Assembly: GCF_047238185.1 (NCBI RefSeq)
Contig: NZ_JBDFMI010000001.1
Span: 3,100,001-3,164,000, forward strand
Source: Bacillus_AD sp047238185
GTDB taxonomy: Bacteria > Bacillota > Bacilli > Bacillales > DSM-1321
DNA length: 64,000 bases
Direction: 5' to 3'
The position numbers and the translations under genes were made by a program. Below are positions 41,372 to 49,938 of this stretch, in pieces. Each line of letters starts with the position of its first letter. The stretch's first letter is position 1. The notes under the pieces were generated by a model. That model saw only the letters and a list, made by a program, of their open reading frames with translations. It was not told the DNA's origin and did not search any database.

Positions 41372-42775
41372 TCAAAAGCCATTATTTTCAGCCACACTTT
41401 TGATCCAATAACCGCTCTTTTTAATAGACCGTTCGCCATCTTTATCCAGATTGACAGATACAAAACCATAGCGGTTTTTATAGGCATTCGACCAAGACCA
41501 GTTGTCCATGAAAGTCCATAAATGGTAGCCCTTCACATTAGCCCCTTCTTGAATTGCCTTGTGCGCCCATTCTAAATGCCCTTTAATAAAATCAATGCGG
41601 TAATCATCTTCGATCATTCCGTCAGCGTTACGGAATTTCTCCTCTCCCTCCACACCCATTCCATTTTCAGAAATGAAGCACTCGATATTTCCGTAATTTT
41701 CTTTCAGATTCATTAAAATATCATATATGCCTTTTTCGTAGATTTCCCAGCCACGGTGCGGATTCATTTTGCGGCCAGGCATTACATAGTTATCGAAATA
41801 ATGGTCTGGCATAAATGGACTATCAGGATTCGGCATATATTCCTTCGCTTTGACACGCCGCGGCTGATAATAATTCACTCCCAGAAGGTCCACTGTATTA
41901 TTCTTGATGACATCCAGGTCGCCCTCCTCCATAATAGGCATAAAATCCCGCTCCTTCAAGACATCGATTAACTCTCTAGGAAACTCGCCTTTAACGGATG
42001 GATCTAAGAAAGAACGATTAAAGAAGGCATCGCACATAATGGAAGCTTTCACATCAGCAGGATGCTGGCTCCGTGGATAGGATGGCGTCAAATTCAATAT
42101 AATGCCGATTTTTCCGCCTAATTGAAGGCGTTTATACACTTCAATTGCTTTAGCGCTAGAAAGAATCGTATGATAGGCAACCTGGACAGCCTTTCGGAAA
42201 TTGACTTCATTCGGATAATGGAAATCGTATAAATATCCCCCTTCAACCGGAACAATTGGTTCATTATGTGTAAACCACTTTTGGACACGGCCGCCGAATT
42301 CCCTAAAGCACGTTTCCGCATAATCTACATAAGCCTCAACGACTTTCCGATTATTCCAACCGCCTATTTCCTGCATGGCCATCGGCATATCAAAATGATA
42401 CAGGCCAACGAATGGTTCGATTCCTTGCGCTATTAATTCATCAATTACATTATTGTAAAATTCGATAGCCTTTCCATTTGCCTCTCCTGTTCCATTCGGG
42501 AACATGCGCGACCAAGAGATGGACATTCGGAACGAATTATGCCCGATTTCTTTCATTAAAGCGATATCTTCCTTATATTTCGTATAGAACTGTGATGTCT
42601 TCTCCGGTCCGACACCATCAAAGAATCGATTCGGCTGCTTTTCATACCAATGATCCCAAATATTTTTCCCTTTTCCATCCGCATCCGACGCTCCTTCCGT
42701 TTGAGTTGCGGATGCCGCCGATCCCCACCAAAAGTTTTCTGGAAAGCGATAAGTCAATTCATTATTAGTATTCAA
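41372..42775 (-). CDS. gmuD: Glycoside hydrolase family 1, 6-phospho-beta-glucosidase (GmuD)
   Basis: 467 aa GH1 (beta/alpha)8 enzyme. Acid/base E172 in WFTHNEPIVP and nucleophile E370 in FISENGMGVE; N-terminal FPENFWWGSAASATQTEGAS is the GH1 signature, followed by SISWSRMFPNG. Splits 6-phospho-disaccharides delivered by the PTS. A TTG start follows AAGGAGAGTTTAAT. Lies 67 bases after gmuC in the operon. Confidence 0.92.
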   Translation of the reverse strand: MNTNNELTYRFPENFWWGSAASATQTEGASDADGKGKNIWDHWYEKQPNRFFDGVGPEKTSQFYTKYKEDIALMKEIGHNSFRMSISWSRMFPNGTGEANGKAIEFYNNVIDELIAQGIEPFVGLYHFDMPMAMQEIGGWNNRKVVEAYVDYAETCFREFGGRVQKWFTHNEPIVPVEGGYLYDFHYPNEVNFRKAVQVAYHTILSSAKAIEVYKRLQLGGKIGIILNLTPSYPRSQHPADVKASIMCDAFFNRSFLDPSVKGEFPRELIDVLKERDFMPIMEEGDLDVIKNNTVDLLGVNYYQPRRVKAKEYMPNPDSPFMPDHYFDNYVMPGRKMNPHRGWEIYEKGIYDILMNLKENYGNIECFISENGMGVEGEEKFRNADGMIEDDYRIDFIKGHLEWAHKAIQEGANVKGYHLWTFMDNWSWSNAYKNRYGFVSVNLDKDGERSIKKSGYWIKSVAENNGF

Positions 42776-42842
42776 ATTAAACTCTCCTTACTATAGCTAT
42801 TTCTATATCTAATGAGAATGCCCGTTACTTTATGCCCAGCTA

Positions 42843-44180
42843 TTACATGACTGTTTCTTTGCTGCCGGATTGCACTTGTTCTTCTTTTTGTGCATCTTTA
42901 AGGGCTTTTTCTTCTTTCAATAAATTTGCACGGTCGATTACCTTCAGGAATGGGAACCAAATCGCAAATACAATGAAGAAATTGACGATTTGCAATGCTG
43001 AACCCATCAATGAGTTCGTAGCTAAATAACCGCTGATGCCAATAGGCACGGTCCATGGAACCGTCACTCCTGTTGGAGGCGGCACGAGGCCTATGCTCAT
43101 GACAAAATAGGTAAAGCCGACCACTACCATTGGCGCCAATATCCATGGAACAATGATCAAGGGGTTCATCACAACCGGCAACCCGAAAATAATCGGTTCA
43201 TTTACGTTAAAAATACCGGGGGCAGCGCCTAATTTGGCAACTTGTTTCATTTGTTTGGATCTGACAAATACAAGAATCGCAACAACTACCGCCAATGTCA
43301 TACCTGTTCCGCCCATACCGACCGTAAACACCTCCATAAAAGGTTTAGAGATGATATGAGGCACTTCACCAGTTGATGTATATGAATCTAAGTTTTCAAT
43401 GGCCAGTGTATTCCAGATCGGGTCCATTACGGAGTTCATAATAATTTGTCCATGAAGGCCAAAGAACCAAAGGATTTGGATCAGGAATACAACAATTAAT
43501 GTAGGGATGATTCCTCCGCCAAGTCCAGTTAATGGAGCTTGAATCATTGTATAAATAACATCATGAAGATTGGTATGAAACGCTAATGTTACGATTGCAT
43601 GGATTGCTAAAAATACGGTCAATGTAATAAATGCAGGCACTAATGCAGCAAATGACTTGGCTACCGCAGGTGGAACACCATCGGGCATTTTGATCGTAAA
43701 ATCCTTCTGGACAATCAAGCGAAAAATTTCAGCTGAAATAAAGGCAGTGATCATGCCTAAGAACATCCCTTTTGCACCCAGTCGATCTAAAGAAAGAACG
43801 CCAGACACCGTTTCCCCTCCATCAGTTTCGACAACAAACGGTGTTAGGAATAGAAAACAGGCTAAAGCTACAATTCCGCCGAATATGGCTTCTATTTGAT
43901 AGCTTTTGCATAGATAGTAACCTATGCCGAATACGACAAAGACCGTCATGATACTCATCGTCGCACTTTGCGCCACTCCAAATGTATCGCGCAGAGTCGT
44001 AATGGTACTGTCACTTAGAAATGAATCCAAAAAAGGAAGATTCAGCAAAACAACGACCATGGAACCGAACACAGTAAGTGGGAACGCTAACATAAATGCA
44101 TCGCGCAAAACAGCTAAATAGCGATTATTGTTCAGTTTCCCTGCAATAGGCATTAAGAACTTACTAAACTTATCAAACAA
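42843..44180 (-). CDS. gmuC: PTS cellobiose/glucomannan EIIC component (GmuC)
   Basis: 445 aa, eight to ten helices, EIIC of the lactose/cellobiose family. Conserved blocks are DAFMLAFPLTVFGSMVVVL, LWFFGLHGQIIMNSVMDP and APGIFNVNEPIIFGLPVVMN, which line the sugar site. The start is a TTG after GAGGAGGAACTGCC. Works with the separate EIIB and EIIA encoded just upstream to import and phosphorylate beta-linked gluco- or manno-disaccharides. Confidence 0.92.
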   Translation of the reverse strand: MFDKFSKFLMPIAGKLNNNRYLAVLRDAFMLAFPLTVFGSMVVVLLNLPFLDSFLSDSTITTLRDTFGVAQSATMSIMTVFVVFGIGYYLCKSYQIEAIFGGIVALACFLFLTPFVVETDGGETVSGVLSLDRLGAKGMFLGMITAFISAEIFRLIVQKDFTIKMPDGVPPAVAKSFAALVPAFITLTVFLAIHAIVTLAFHTNLHDVIYTMIQAPLTGLGGGIIPTLIVVFLIQILWFFGLHGQIIMNSVMDPIWNTLAIENLDSYTSTGEVPHIISKPFMEVFTVGMGGTGMTLAVVVAILVFVRSKQMKQVAKLGAAPGIFNVNEPIIFGLPVVMNPLIIVPWILAPMVVVGFTYFVMSIGLVPPPTGVTVPWTVPIGISGYLATNSLMGSALQIVNFFIVFAIWFPFLKVIDRANLLKEEKALKDAQKEEQVQSGSKETVM

Positions 44181-44207
44181 GGCAGTTCCTCCTCAAAAGA
44201 AAACAAT

Positions 44208-44540
44208 TTATTTATTTTGAGCCTTAAATATTTCCAGAATCTCTTTAACTAGTTCTTTCATTGTCAACGTGGACATTAAATGGTCTTCAGAATGCATCAG
44301 CAATAAAGAAAACGCAGTTTCCTGCCCCATGGCTTCCTTTTGGACCATTTGAAAATGAATATCGTGCGCAATATTCAAAGCTTCTTCTGCCTGCACTACT
44401 AATTGGTCTGCAATCGCAACATTTCCTTCACGATATTCACGTAAAGATTGAATAATCTTGCTTCTTGCATTGCCGCTGTTCAGAATCAATTGAAAGCTGA
44501 TTTGTTCAGCTGTTAAATTCTCAAGCTGTACCTTTTCCAT
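44208..44540 (-). CDS. gmuA: PTS EIIA component, lactose/cellobiose family (GmuA)
   Basis: 110 aa, all-helical EIIA. The active-site histidine H83 lies in SLLLMHSEDHLMSTLTM, with H87 nearby. Passes phosphate from HPr to the EIIB. Its ATG overlaps the stop of gmuB by one base (TAATG). Confidence 0.92.
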   Translation of the reverse strand: MEKVQLENLTAEQISFQLILNSGNARSKIIQSLREYREGNVAIADQLVVQAEEALNIAHDIHFQMVQKEAMGQETAFSLLLMHSEDHLMSTLTMKELVKEILEIFKAQNK

Positions 44541-44851
44541 TATTTATCCCCCATTAACAAAAGTGCCTGCTCATAAGCCTTCTTTCCATCTGCCATTCCA
44601 TACGCCATCATATCGATGACATCCACTTTTATGCCATATTGATTTGCTTCTTTTTGAAGATCGCCTTTTAAGAAACTCATTTGTGGCCCAATCAACACAA
44701 CATCTGCGTCAGCCATATCCACTTTTGCTTTGTCTTGTCCGACAGCCCAGATTTTTGCCTCTTCTCCAATCGATTCTGCATGTTTTTGCATTTTTGTAAC
44801 CAATAAACTAGTCGACATGCCTGAACTACAAGCTAATAGAATTTTTTTCAT
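44540..44851 (-). CDS. gmuB: PTS EIIB component, lactose/cellobiose family (GmuB)
   Basis: 103 aa with the phosphorylated cysteine C8 in ILLACSSGMSTSLLVTKM. First gene of the operon, as in B. subtilis. The upstream region has a TATAAT, a TAGACA -35, two operator-like palindromes and a cre-like site. Confidence 0.92.
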   Translation of the reverse strand: MKKILLACSSGMSTSLLVTKMQKHAESIGEEAKIWAVGQDKAKVDMADADVVLIGPQMSFLKGDLQKEANQYGIKVDVIDMMAYGMADGKKAYEQALLLMGDK

Positions 44852-44877
44852 TGAAATCCAACCCCGTCCTCTACATT

Positions 44878-44894
44878 ATTTATAGCGCTTTCAT
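44878..44894 (-). promoter_or_regulatory. cre-like site ahead of gmuB
   Basis: Minus strand ATGAAAGCGCTATAAAT matches WTGNAARCGNWWWCAWW with one mismatch (A for C). It lies downstream of the promoter, where CcpA can block transcription when glucose is present. Confidence 0.65.
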
Positions 44895-44931
44895 AATCAT
44901 CAAGCAGCTGGATGAACCGTTTACATGTATT

Positions 44932-44959
44932 ATTATATATTTTATTTTTTAAATGTCTA
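44932..44959 (-). promoter_or_regulatory. Promoter of the gmuB operon
   Basis: Minus strand -35 TAGACA (44954-44959), 16-base spacer, -10 TATAAT (44932-44937). The -35 lies inside the operator palindrome. Confidence 0.6.
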
Positions 44960-44966
44960 GACATTT
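44951..44966. promoter_or_regulatory. Operator palindrome, probable GmuR site
   Basis: AAATGTCTAGACATTT is a perfect 16-bp palindrome overlapping the -35. It resembles operators of HutC/GntR-type sugar regulators. Confidence 0.65.
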
Positions 44967-44974
44967 ATTTTTAT

Positions 44975-44988
44975 AAATATATACATTT
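44975..44988. promoter_or_regulatory. Second operator-like site upstream of gmuB
   Basis: AAATATATACATTT (AAATGTATATATTT on the other strand) shares the AAATGT half-site with the perfect palindrome 10 bases away, so two regulator dimers could bind side by side. Confidence 0.5.
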
Positions 44989-45010
44989 AATAGACTTTCC
45001 TTTTAACGAC

Positions 45011-45036
45011 AAAAAAGACAATCACTATTGATTGTC
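45011..45036 (-). terminator. Terminator between gmuR and gmuB
   Basis: Minus strand GACAATCA-ATAG-TGATTGTC then TTTTTT. Separates the regulator transcript from the PTS operon. Confidence 0.85.
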
Positions 45037-45121
45037 CTCAAGGAGAGAAAACGTAAAACCATGAACGAAAGTTGGTTTTGTGCACATAGATTATTTATAT
45101 AGAGGCTCTATTTTTAGCCAA

Positions 45122-45841
45122 TCAGTTTTTGGAAACCGTTACCGTGGTGAAGACAAATTTATCATATCGATGCCTTGAAAATGAATATTCGAAAGGAACT
45201 CCATTATTCAAAAAACCAATCTGTTCCACTTCTAAAATGGGATCATCCGGTTTACAGCCCAAATATTCCTGATCCAATTCATTCGGTTTACTGGCCCGGA
45301 TTTTCCGGTGGGCTCCGCCGATTTTCAAATCCAGGGTTTGTTGTATATGGTTATAGATAGAATGATCCAATACTTCACGGGTGATACCAGGTATTAACAG
45401 CGATGACATATATGTTTTCTCGATTACATAAGGTTCATTGTCTACGCAGCGCAAGCGCACAATATAATAAACGGGCGTATCGATAGTAACGGCCAATATA
45501 TCAGCTACTGCCTGTGGAGGGAACTGGATATCGAATCGAATGACTTTGCTGGAAACACTATGGTCTTTAATTACATTAGTTAAACCAAGATTTTGCTCAC
45601 TGATCACATTCACCTCGTCGTTCCTGATGGAGGAGGACTGGATAATGAATGTTCCGTGCCCCCTTTTTCGGAATAAAAGCCCCTCCATGACCAGAATATC
45701 CAGTGCACGCTTCATCGTCATACGGCTGCAGCCGAATTCATCACAAAGACTGTGCTCATCCGGGATCGGTTGATCAATAGGATAAAAATGTTTGTTTATT
45801 CGCTCTCTCATTTCATTTGAAATCAATTCGTACTTTTTCAT
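45122..45841 (-). CDS. gmuR: GntR/HutC-family regulator (GmuR)
   Basis: 239 aa. N-terminal winged helix (ERINKHFYPIDQPIPDEHSL, then FGCSRMTMKRALDILVMEGL with FRKRGHGTFI) and C-terminal UTRA ligand-binding domain (YIVRLRCVDNEPYVIEKTYM, FEYSFSRHRYDKFVF). Start at the ATG at 45841 after AGGGTGG; GTG codons just upstream are in frame but too close. Expected to repress the gmu genes until a phosphorylated disaccharide binds. Unlike the B. subtilis order, where gmuR lies inside the operon, here it is upstream with its own terminator. Confidence 0.88.
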   Translation of the reverse strand: MKKYELISNEMRERINKHFYPIDQPIPDEHSLCDEFGCSRMTMKRALDILVMEGLLFRKRGHGTFIIQSSSIRNDEVNVISEQNLGLTNVIKDHSVSSKVIRFDIQFPPQAVADILAVTIDTPVYYIVRLRCVDNEPYVIEKTYMSSLLIPGITREVLDHSIYNHIQQTLDLKIGGAHRKIRASKPNELDQEYLGCKPDDPILEVEQIGFLNNGVPFEYSFSRHRYDKFVFTTVTVSKN

Positions 45842-46334
45842 CACGACCACCCTAAACTAAGTCTAACTACTAATGATAGCGTACTTGATGATCAATTATC
45901 AAGATAAGATGCCATATTAATTCTTGCAGTAGAATACAAAATGGATGGGATGGCTCTAACACTCTTCTGAAATTGAAACTCTTTCTAATGGCCCGAACTC
46001 CTTGTTCCGATTATAACGGTAGCGTCCAAACCAAAACTAACAGCCGTTTTGGCCTCCAATCCTGCATCGTTAAAAAGCGTCAAGGCTTTCCCGTCTGGAT
46101 TTGGCTTATTTCCATTAAAAGATGTCCACCCTCCTCAAGCTAACAAGAAGCTTCATCTGCCATTTTATGCACATGGAGGCAACAAGTATTGCCACATTGA
46201 TATTGCAGGAGGATTTGCCCGCAAAAAAAAGAAGCTGCCGCCAGCTTCTTTTTCCAATCTTCATTCGCCTTAATTATTTCTTATCACAGAATAGGCTTCG
46301 CACATACCCCTATTGATAGACAAGATTACATTTA
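45842..46334. other. Intergenic region with possible gene remnant
   Basis: About 490 bases. Between 45985 and 46134 the minus strand has a 49-codon frame with protein-like composition (KPNPDGKALTLFNDAGLEA) but no start codon, so it may be a decayed gene. A terminator is at 46226-46253. Nothing else recognised. Confidence 0.4.
46226..46253. terminator. Bidirectional terminator
   Basis: AAAAAGAAGCTG-CCGC-CAGCTTCTTTTT, 12-bp stem with A and T runs. Probably ends the second alcohol dehydrogenase transcript. Confidence 0.8.
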
Positions 46335-47429
46335 TCAATCCATTAAAATGATCGGTTTAATCACTTTTCCGCTCTTAGAGTCTTCAAATGCTTGTGCAAC
46401 TTCCTTGAATGGATAGAATTTCACAAGTTTATCAAATGGGAATAATCCTTTTTGATAAAAATCGACCAATTTCGGGATAAATAATTGCGGCACAGCATCT
46501 CCTTCAACGACACCTTTGACAGTAACCGCTTTAATGACAATTTCATTTGTCACATTCAAAGTCAAATCCTTTTTGCCCACTGCCACAGTTGCCATTGTTC
46601 CTTTTATCTTTAAGCATTGTATGGATTGTAGGGTAACTGTATTGACCCCTGTTGTTTCAAATGAATAGTTTGCCCCTCCACCTGTGATTTCTCTTATCTT
46701 CTCTACAGGATCTTCATTCATACTGTTAATCGTATGGGTAGCCCCTAATTCCTTTGCCAATTCCAATCGATTATCATGGATATCTACAGCAATGATGGTT
46801 GTGCAGCCGGCGATTTTAGCCGCCATCAATCCGCTTAGGCCCACAGCTCCTGTTCCAAATACAACTAAGCTGCTGCCTGGTTCAGGGTTTAATGAATTCA
46901 ATACGGTTCCGCTTCCGGTCATAATTCCGCAGCCCAACGGCCCCAACAAACGCAAATCTGCTTCTTTTGGGACTTTAACAATATTTTTTTCATCTACAAC
47001 TGAATGGTAGGCAAAGGAAGATTGCCCGAAAAATTGTGAAATATCGCCATTTTGTTGATCGTGCAATGGCGTAACATGATTTTTGTTTTTGCCTGAAAAG
47101 TTAAGCTCCATCATATTTTCGCAGGCACCTGCATTGCCGCTTAGACAGTTTTCACAATGGCCGCAATAGGCAAAGCCAAGGACAACATGGTCACCAGGCA
47201 CTACAGAAGTGACATTGCTCCCTACTTTTTCTACAATTCCGGAGCCTTCATGGCCAAGAACGACCGGTCTAGGTGTAGGCATCGTACCATCCAATACAGT
47301 TGCATCTGTATGGCATATTCCCGAAGCGATGACTTTTACCAATACTTCATCATCTTTAATGTCATCCAGAACGATTTCCCGAAAATCAAAATCCTTCTCC
47401 GGAGTGGAAACGATCGCATTTGTTTTCAT
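46335..47429 (-). CDS. Zinc-dependent alcohol dehydrogenase (MDR family), second copy
   Basis: 364 aa, clearly homologous along its whole length to the 25820-26908 enzyme. Catalytic zinc GICHTDATVLDG and GHEGSGIVEKVGSNVTSVVP; structural zinc AYCGHCENCLSGNAGACENM; nucleotide fold FGTGAVGLSGLMAAKIAGCT, then AVDIHDNRL. AGAAGGACTGACAC precedes the ATG. Monocistronic. Upstream AT-rich sequence has TTTCGTGTTACGAAT, a possible regulator site. The substrate is likely an aliphatic or aromatic alcohol, not determined. Confidence 0.88.
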   Translation of the reverse strand: MKTNAIVSTPEKDFDFREIVLDDIKDDEVLVKVIASGICHTDATVLDGTMPTPRPVVLGHEGSGIVEKVGSNVTSVVPGDHVVLGFAYCGHCENCLSGNAGACENMMELNFSGKNKNHVTPLHDQQNGDISQFFGQSSFAYHSVVDEKNIVKVPKEADLRLLGPLGCGIMTGSGTVLNSLNPEPGSSLVVFGTGAVGLSGLMAAKIAGCTTIIAVDIHDNRLELAKELGATHTINSMNEDPVEKIREITGGGANYSFETTGVNTVTLQSIQCLKIKGTMATVAVGKKDLTLNVTNEIVIKAVTVKGVVEGDAVPQLFIPKLVDFYQKGLFPFDKLVKFYPFKEVAQAFEDSKSGKVIKPIILMD

Positions 47430-47575
47430 GTGTCAGTCCTTCTTTCTGCAAATAAATATTATTTCTGTTTCCGAAATATTCGTAACACGAAATAAATATA
47501 TGCCTAAAAAAATAGCGGGTCAACTAATTTGCCCGCCATATAAGGCGATCATCCGCTTGTCATTTTCTCGAGATA

Positions 47576-47953
47576 CTATATTACTATTTTAAATAAGGAT
47601 TGTTTATATCCGTCAGGAATGGCTGTATCTTCAATTTCCTCTAAAGGAACCCATCTATACTCGGAGTGCTCCTTGCTTATGGCGATAGAATCATGCGCAC
47701 TGCATGAACAATGGTACATAACGATAAATACAAATTGGCCTTGGAATACCTCATAAACCCATGTATCAATAATGGGATCAACTGAACAATCCAATCGTAA
47801 TTCTTCCTATATTTCCCGCTTCAAGCACTCTTCCGGTTTTTCATGCCCTTCCAGCCTTCCCCCTGGCAATTCCCATTCGTCCCTGTCATTTTTCAAAAGT
47901 AAAACTTGATTGTTTTCCGTAATGATTCCTTTTATAGATATCGGCAATTTCAA
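47576..47953 (-). pseudogene. Nudix hydrolase pseudogene with an in-frame stop in the Nudix box
   Basis: The frame from the TTG at 47953 (GGAGAGCTGAGC ahead) reads a Nudix protein: ISIKGIITENNQVLLLKNDR, then WELPGGRLEGHEKPEECLKR, then EI, a TAG stop at 47807-47809, and EELRLDCSVDPIIDTWVYEV to the real stop. The stop sits inside the Nudix box G-x5-E-x7-R-E-U-x-E-E, right where a free residue (often Q or L) is normal; a single C-to-T change in CAG would explain it. The rest of the frame is open and protein-like through YRWVPLEEIEDTAIPDG. The decay is recent, or the base needs checking. Confidence 0.85.
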
Positions 47954-48004
47954 GCTCAGCTCTCCAATCTTTCAGAATGTTTTTCTTAAAAAGTATTAGT
48001 TTCA

Positions 48005-48748
48005 CTAATTCTTTAAATATGTACTTGGATATTCCAGTATAAAACGATCGCTTTCTCTTATGAATTGCTGCAATAAATATAGATGTCCAGCCCCATAGAT
48101 AGCCAATATCCGCTCCTCTTTGGCTTCCGCTAGCTCTGCTATCTTTTTATAAATGAGGAAATTCCGATAATACCAATAATGGCAAATCCATTGTATTCCG
48201 ACCGTGCTGTTTTTATCCCCAACCAGCGCGAGATCCATATATATTCTGTGATTCCTTTCGATTTGAGCAGTTTGGTTATGGAATAATATATATTCTTTCA
48301 TAGTGGAAGAACGGGCTCTGTCATTTGATTCCCCGGTTATCTCCGTTAATTGCTGAAAAATGCTCTTTGATATGGTTGTCTCATGAGTTGCTGCGTAATC
48401 AAATGCATCGGGAATCCCCGCTATTTCTTCATTCCAATCGATTGCGTAAATATCGCGGTGCCCCATTTGCTCTGCTAAACGGAATCCCAGTTGATGGCAT
48501 TCATTGATGGTTAATGCAAGATGGCCAGAAATGTATTTTTGATAGGATTTTGTTAATTGGGCTTGGCTTTTATACGGGTACTCCAAGGCAATTTTAGTGG
48601 GGGCAAACTCTTTCAAGCAGTCAATGACCTCACTTATTTCCGCTTGTTTTTTTGAGGATTGAATATCTAATTGCTGTGTGGCACTGTAATCTTGGAGGCC
48701 CATTTTGTCAAAGTGGTCGGTTCCAAGTATCATGATTATTGGTTTCAA
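48005..48748 (-). CDS. DUF5694/TraB-like domain protein
   Basis: About 247 aa. The opening IIMILGTDHFDKMG and closing ILAIYGAGHLYLLQQFIRES match a family (DUF5694) distantly related to TraB/PrgY-like and Tiki-like folds, where the N-terminal H-D/H motif and a central EYPYKSQ-like E are conserved and may bind metal. No signal peptide. I start it at the TTG at 48748 because AAGGAGG lies eight bases ahead; an ATG at 48796 is in frame but has no site. Molecular function is unproven; a peptidase-like role has been suggested for relatives. Its neighbours give no clue. Confidence 0.65.
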   Translation of the reverse strand: MKPIIMILGTDHFDKMGLQDYSATQQLDIQSSKKQAEISEVIDCLKEFAPTKIALEYPYKSQAQLTKSYQKYISGHLALTINECHQLGFRLAEQMGHRDIYAIDWNEEIAGIPDAFDYAATHETTISKSIFQQLTEITGESNDRARSSTMKEYILFHNQTAQIERNHRIYMDLALVGDKNSTVGIQWICHYWYYRNFLIYKKIAELAEAKEERILAIYGAGHLYLLQQFIRESDRFILEYPSTYLKN

Positions 48749-48881
48749 TATCCTTTCCTCCTTGGTTTCATTCATAAGGAAAAATGCTCTTTTCAAATAA
48801 TTCGTTTTTTCTTTTGCAATCCCTCTTTTAAGATCACCTGATATGGATATTGTCTTTTCTCAATGCATTTCTTTTCAGATC

Positions 48882-48912
48882 AAAAAAGACCGGCTTATTA
48901 ATCAGCCGGCCT
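48882..48912 (-). terminator. Terminator at the end of the FdrA-type operon
   Basis: Minus strand CCGGCT/AGCCGG stem around an 8-base AT loop, then TCTTTTTT. Confidence 0.75.
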
Positions 48913-48953
48913 TCATATGTTCCACACACTTTTAAACGGTTAGGCTACTGCAA

Positions 48954-49913
48954 TTACTTGCTGAGAACCTCTTCATGTTGCGGGAGTATATGTGTTCCAC
49001 TCTTTCCGGCAAGTGCATCTACCGCTTCATATAATGAGCAGATAATAGCTTCCTTGCCGGCTTTGGCGAATTCAATTGCTGCCTCCATTTTCGGGCCCAT
49101 GCTTCCATCGGAAAAATGTCCCTCCTCCAAATATTGAACAGCTTCACCCAATTGAACATTTTCTAATTTTTGTTGATTTTCCTTTCCGTAATTCAAGTAA
49201 ACATTGTTTACATCCGTCAAGATCATTAAAACATCTGCCTCTACTTGTTCTGCAAGGCGCAGGGCTGAACGGTCCTTATCAATGACAGCATCCACGCCTG
49301 TCAATTCGCCATTTTCTTCCCGGATAACCGGTATGCCTCCACCGCCGGAAGCTATTACGATCACATCATCTGCCAGCAGTTTTTTAATGGCGCCTACCCC
49401 ATGAATAAGCTTCGGCTGTGGAGATGGAACAACCCTGCGATAGCCCCTGCCAGCGTCCTCTTTCATCACCCAGCCTTTTTCTTCTGCCAATTTCTCGGCT
49501 TCTTCTTTAGTAAAGAATACACCAATAGGCTTTGTCGGATGCTCAAATGCTTCATCTTTTTTATCTACTTCTGTCTGTGTAAGCAGAGTAGCTACCTGCT
49601 GGGTTAACCCTTCTCGTTTAAAGGCATTTTTCATCGATTGCTCCATCATATACCCGATTAGCCCTTGGCTTTCCGCACTGCAGGCATCGACCGGTGAAGG
49701 AGGGACCACTTGTTTTGCCTCTTCATTTTGCCGCAGTATATTGCCGACCTGGGGCCCATTTCCATGTGTAACGATCGTTTCATATCCAGCCTTGACAATT
49801 TGAGCGATTAAATTGCAGCTTTCATCGACGTTTTTCTTTTGATTCTCAAACGTAGCCTCCTGCTTTGGCTGTAAAATAGCATTCCCGCCTAGGGCAATCA
49901 CGACTCTTTTCAT
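48954..49913 (-). CDS. arcC: Carbamate kinase
   Basis: 319 aa, full length. Amino-acid-kinase fold with VIALGGNAILQPK, TVTHGNGPQVGNI-like VTHGNGPQVGN, VPPSPVDACSAESQGLIGYM, VIASGGGGIPVI and DGSMGPKMEAAI. Catalyses carbamoyl phosphate + ADP to ATP + carbamate. Lies last in the operon, 25 bases after the MFS gene. Not with arcA/arcB, so it does not serve the arginine deiminase pathway here; with FdrA/YlbE/DUF2877 partners it probably harvests ATP from oxalurate-like or related ureide breakdown (as AllK/YbcF does in E. coli). Confidence 0.92.
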   Translation of the reverse strand: MKRVVIALGGNAILQPKQEATFENQKKNVDESCNLIAQIVKAGYETIVTHGNGPQVGNILRQNEEAKQVVPPSPVDACSAESQGLIGYMMEQSMKNAFKREGLTQQVATLLTQTEVDKKDEAFEHPTKPIGVFFTKEEAEKLAEEKGWVMKEDAGRGYRRVVPSPQPKLIHGVGAIKKLLADDVIVIASGGGGIPVIREENGELTGVDAVIDKDRSALRLAEQVEADVLMILTDVNNVYLNYGKENQQKLENVQLGEAVQYLEEGHFSDGSMGPKMEAAIEFAKAGKEAIICSLYEAVDALAGKSGTHILPQHEEVLSK

Positions 49914-49938
49914 CTGTAACCCTCCATCTATTGTCTAA

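Noticed and set aside
45985..46134. 49-codon minus-strand frame with protein-like composition
   Set aside because: No start codon and no recognisable family; noted only as a possible remnant.
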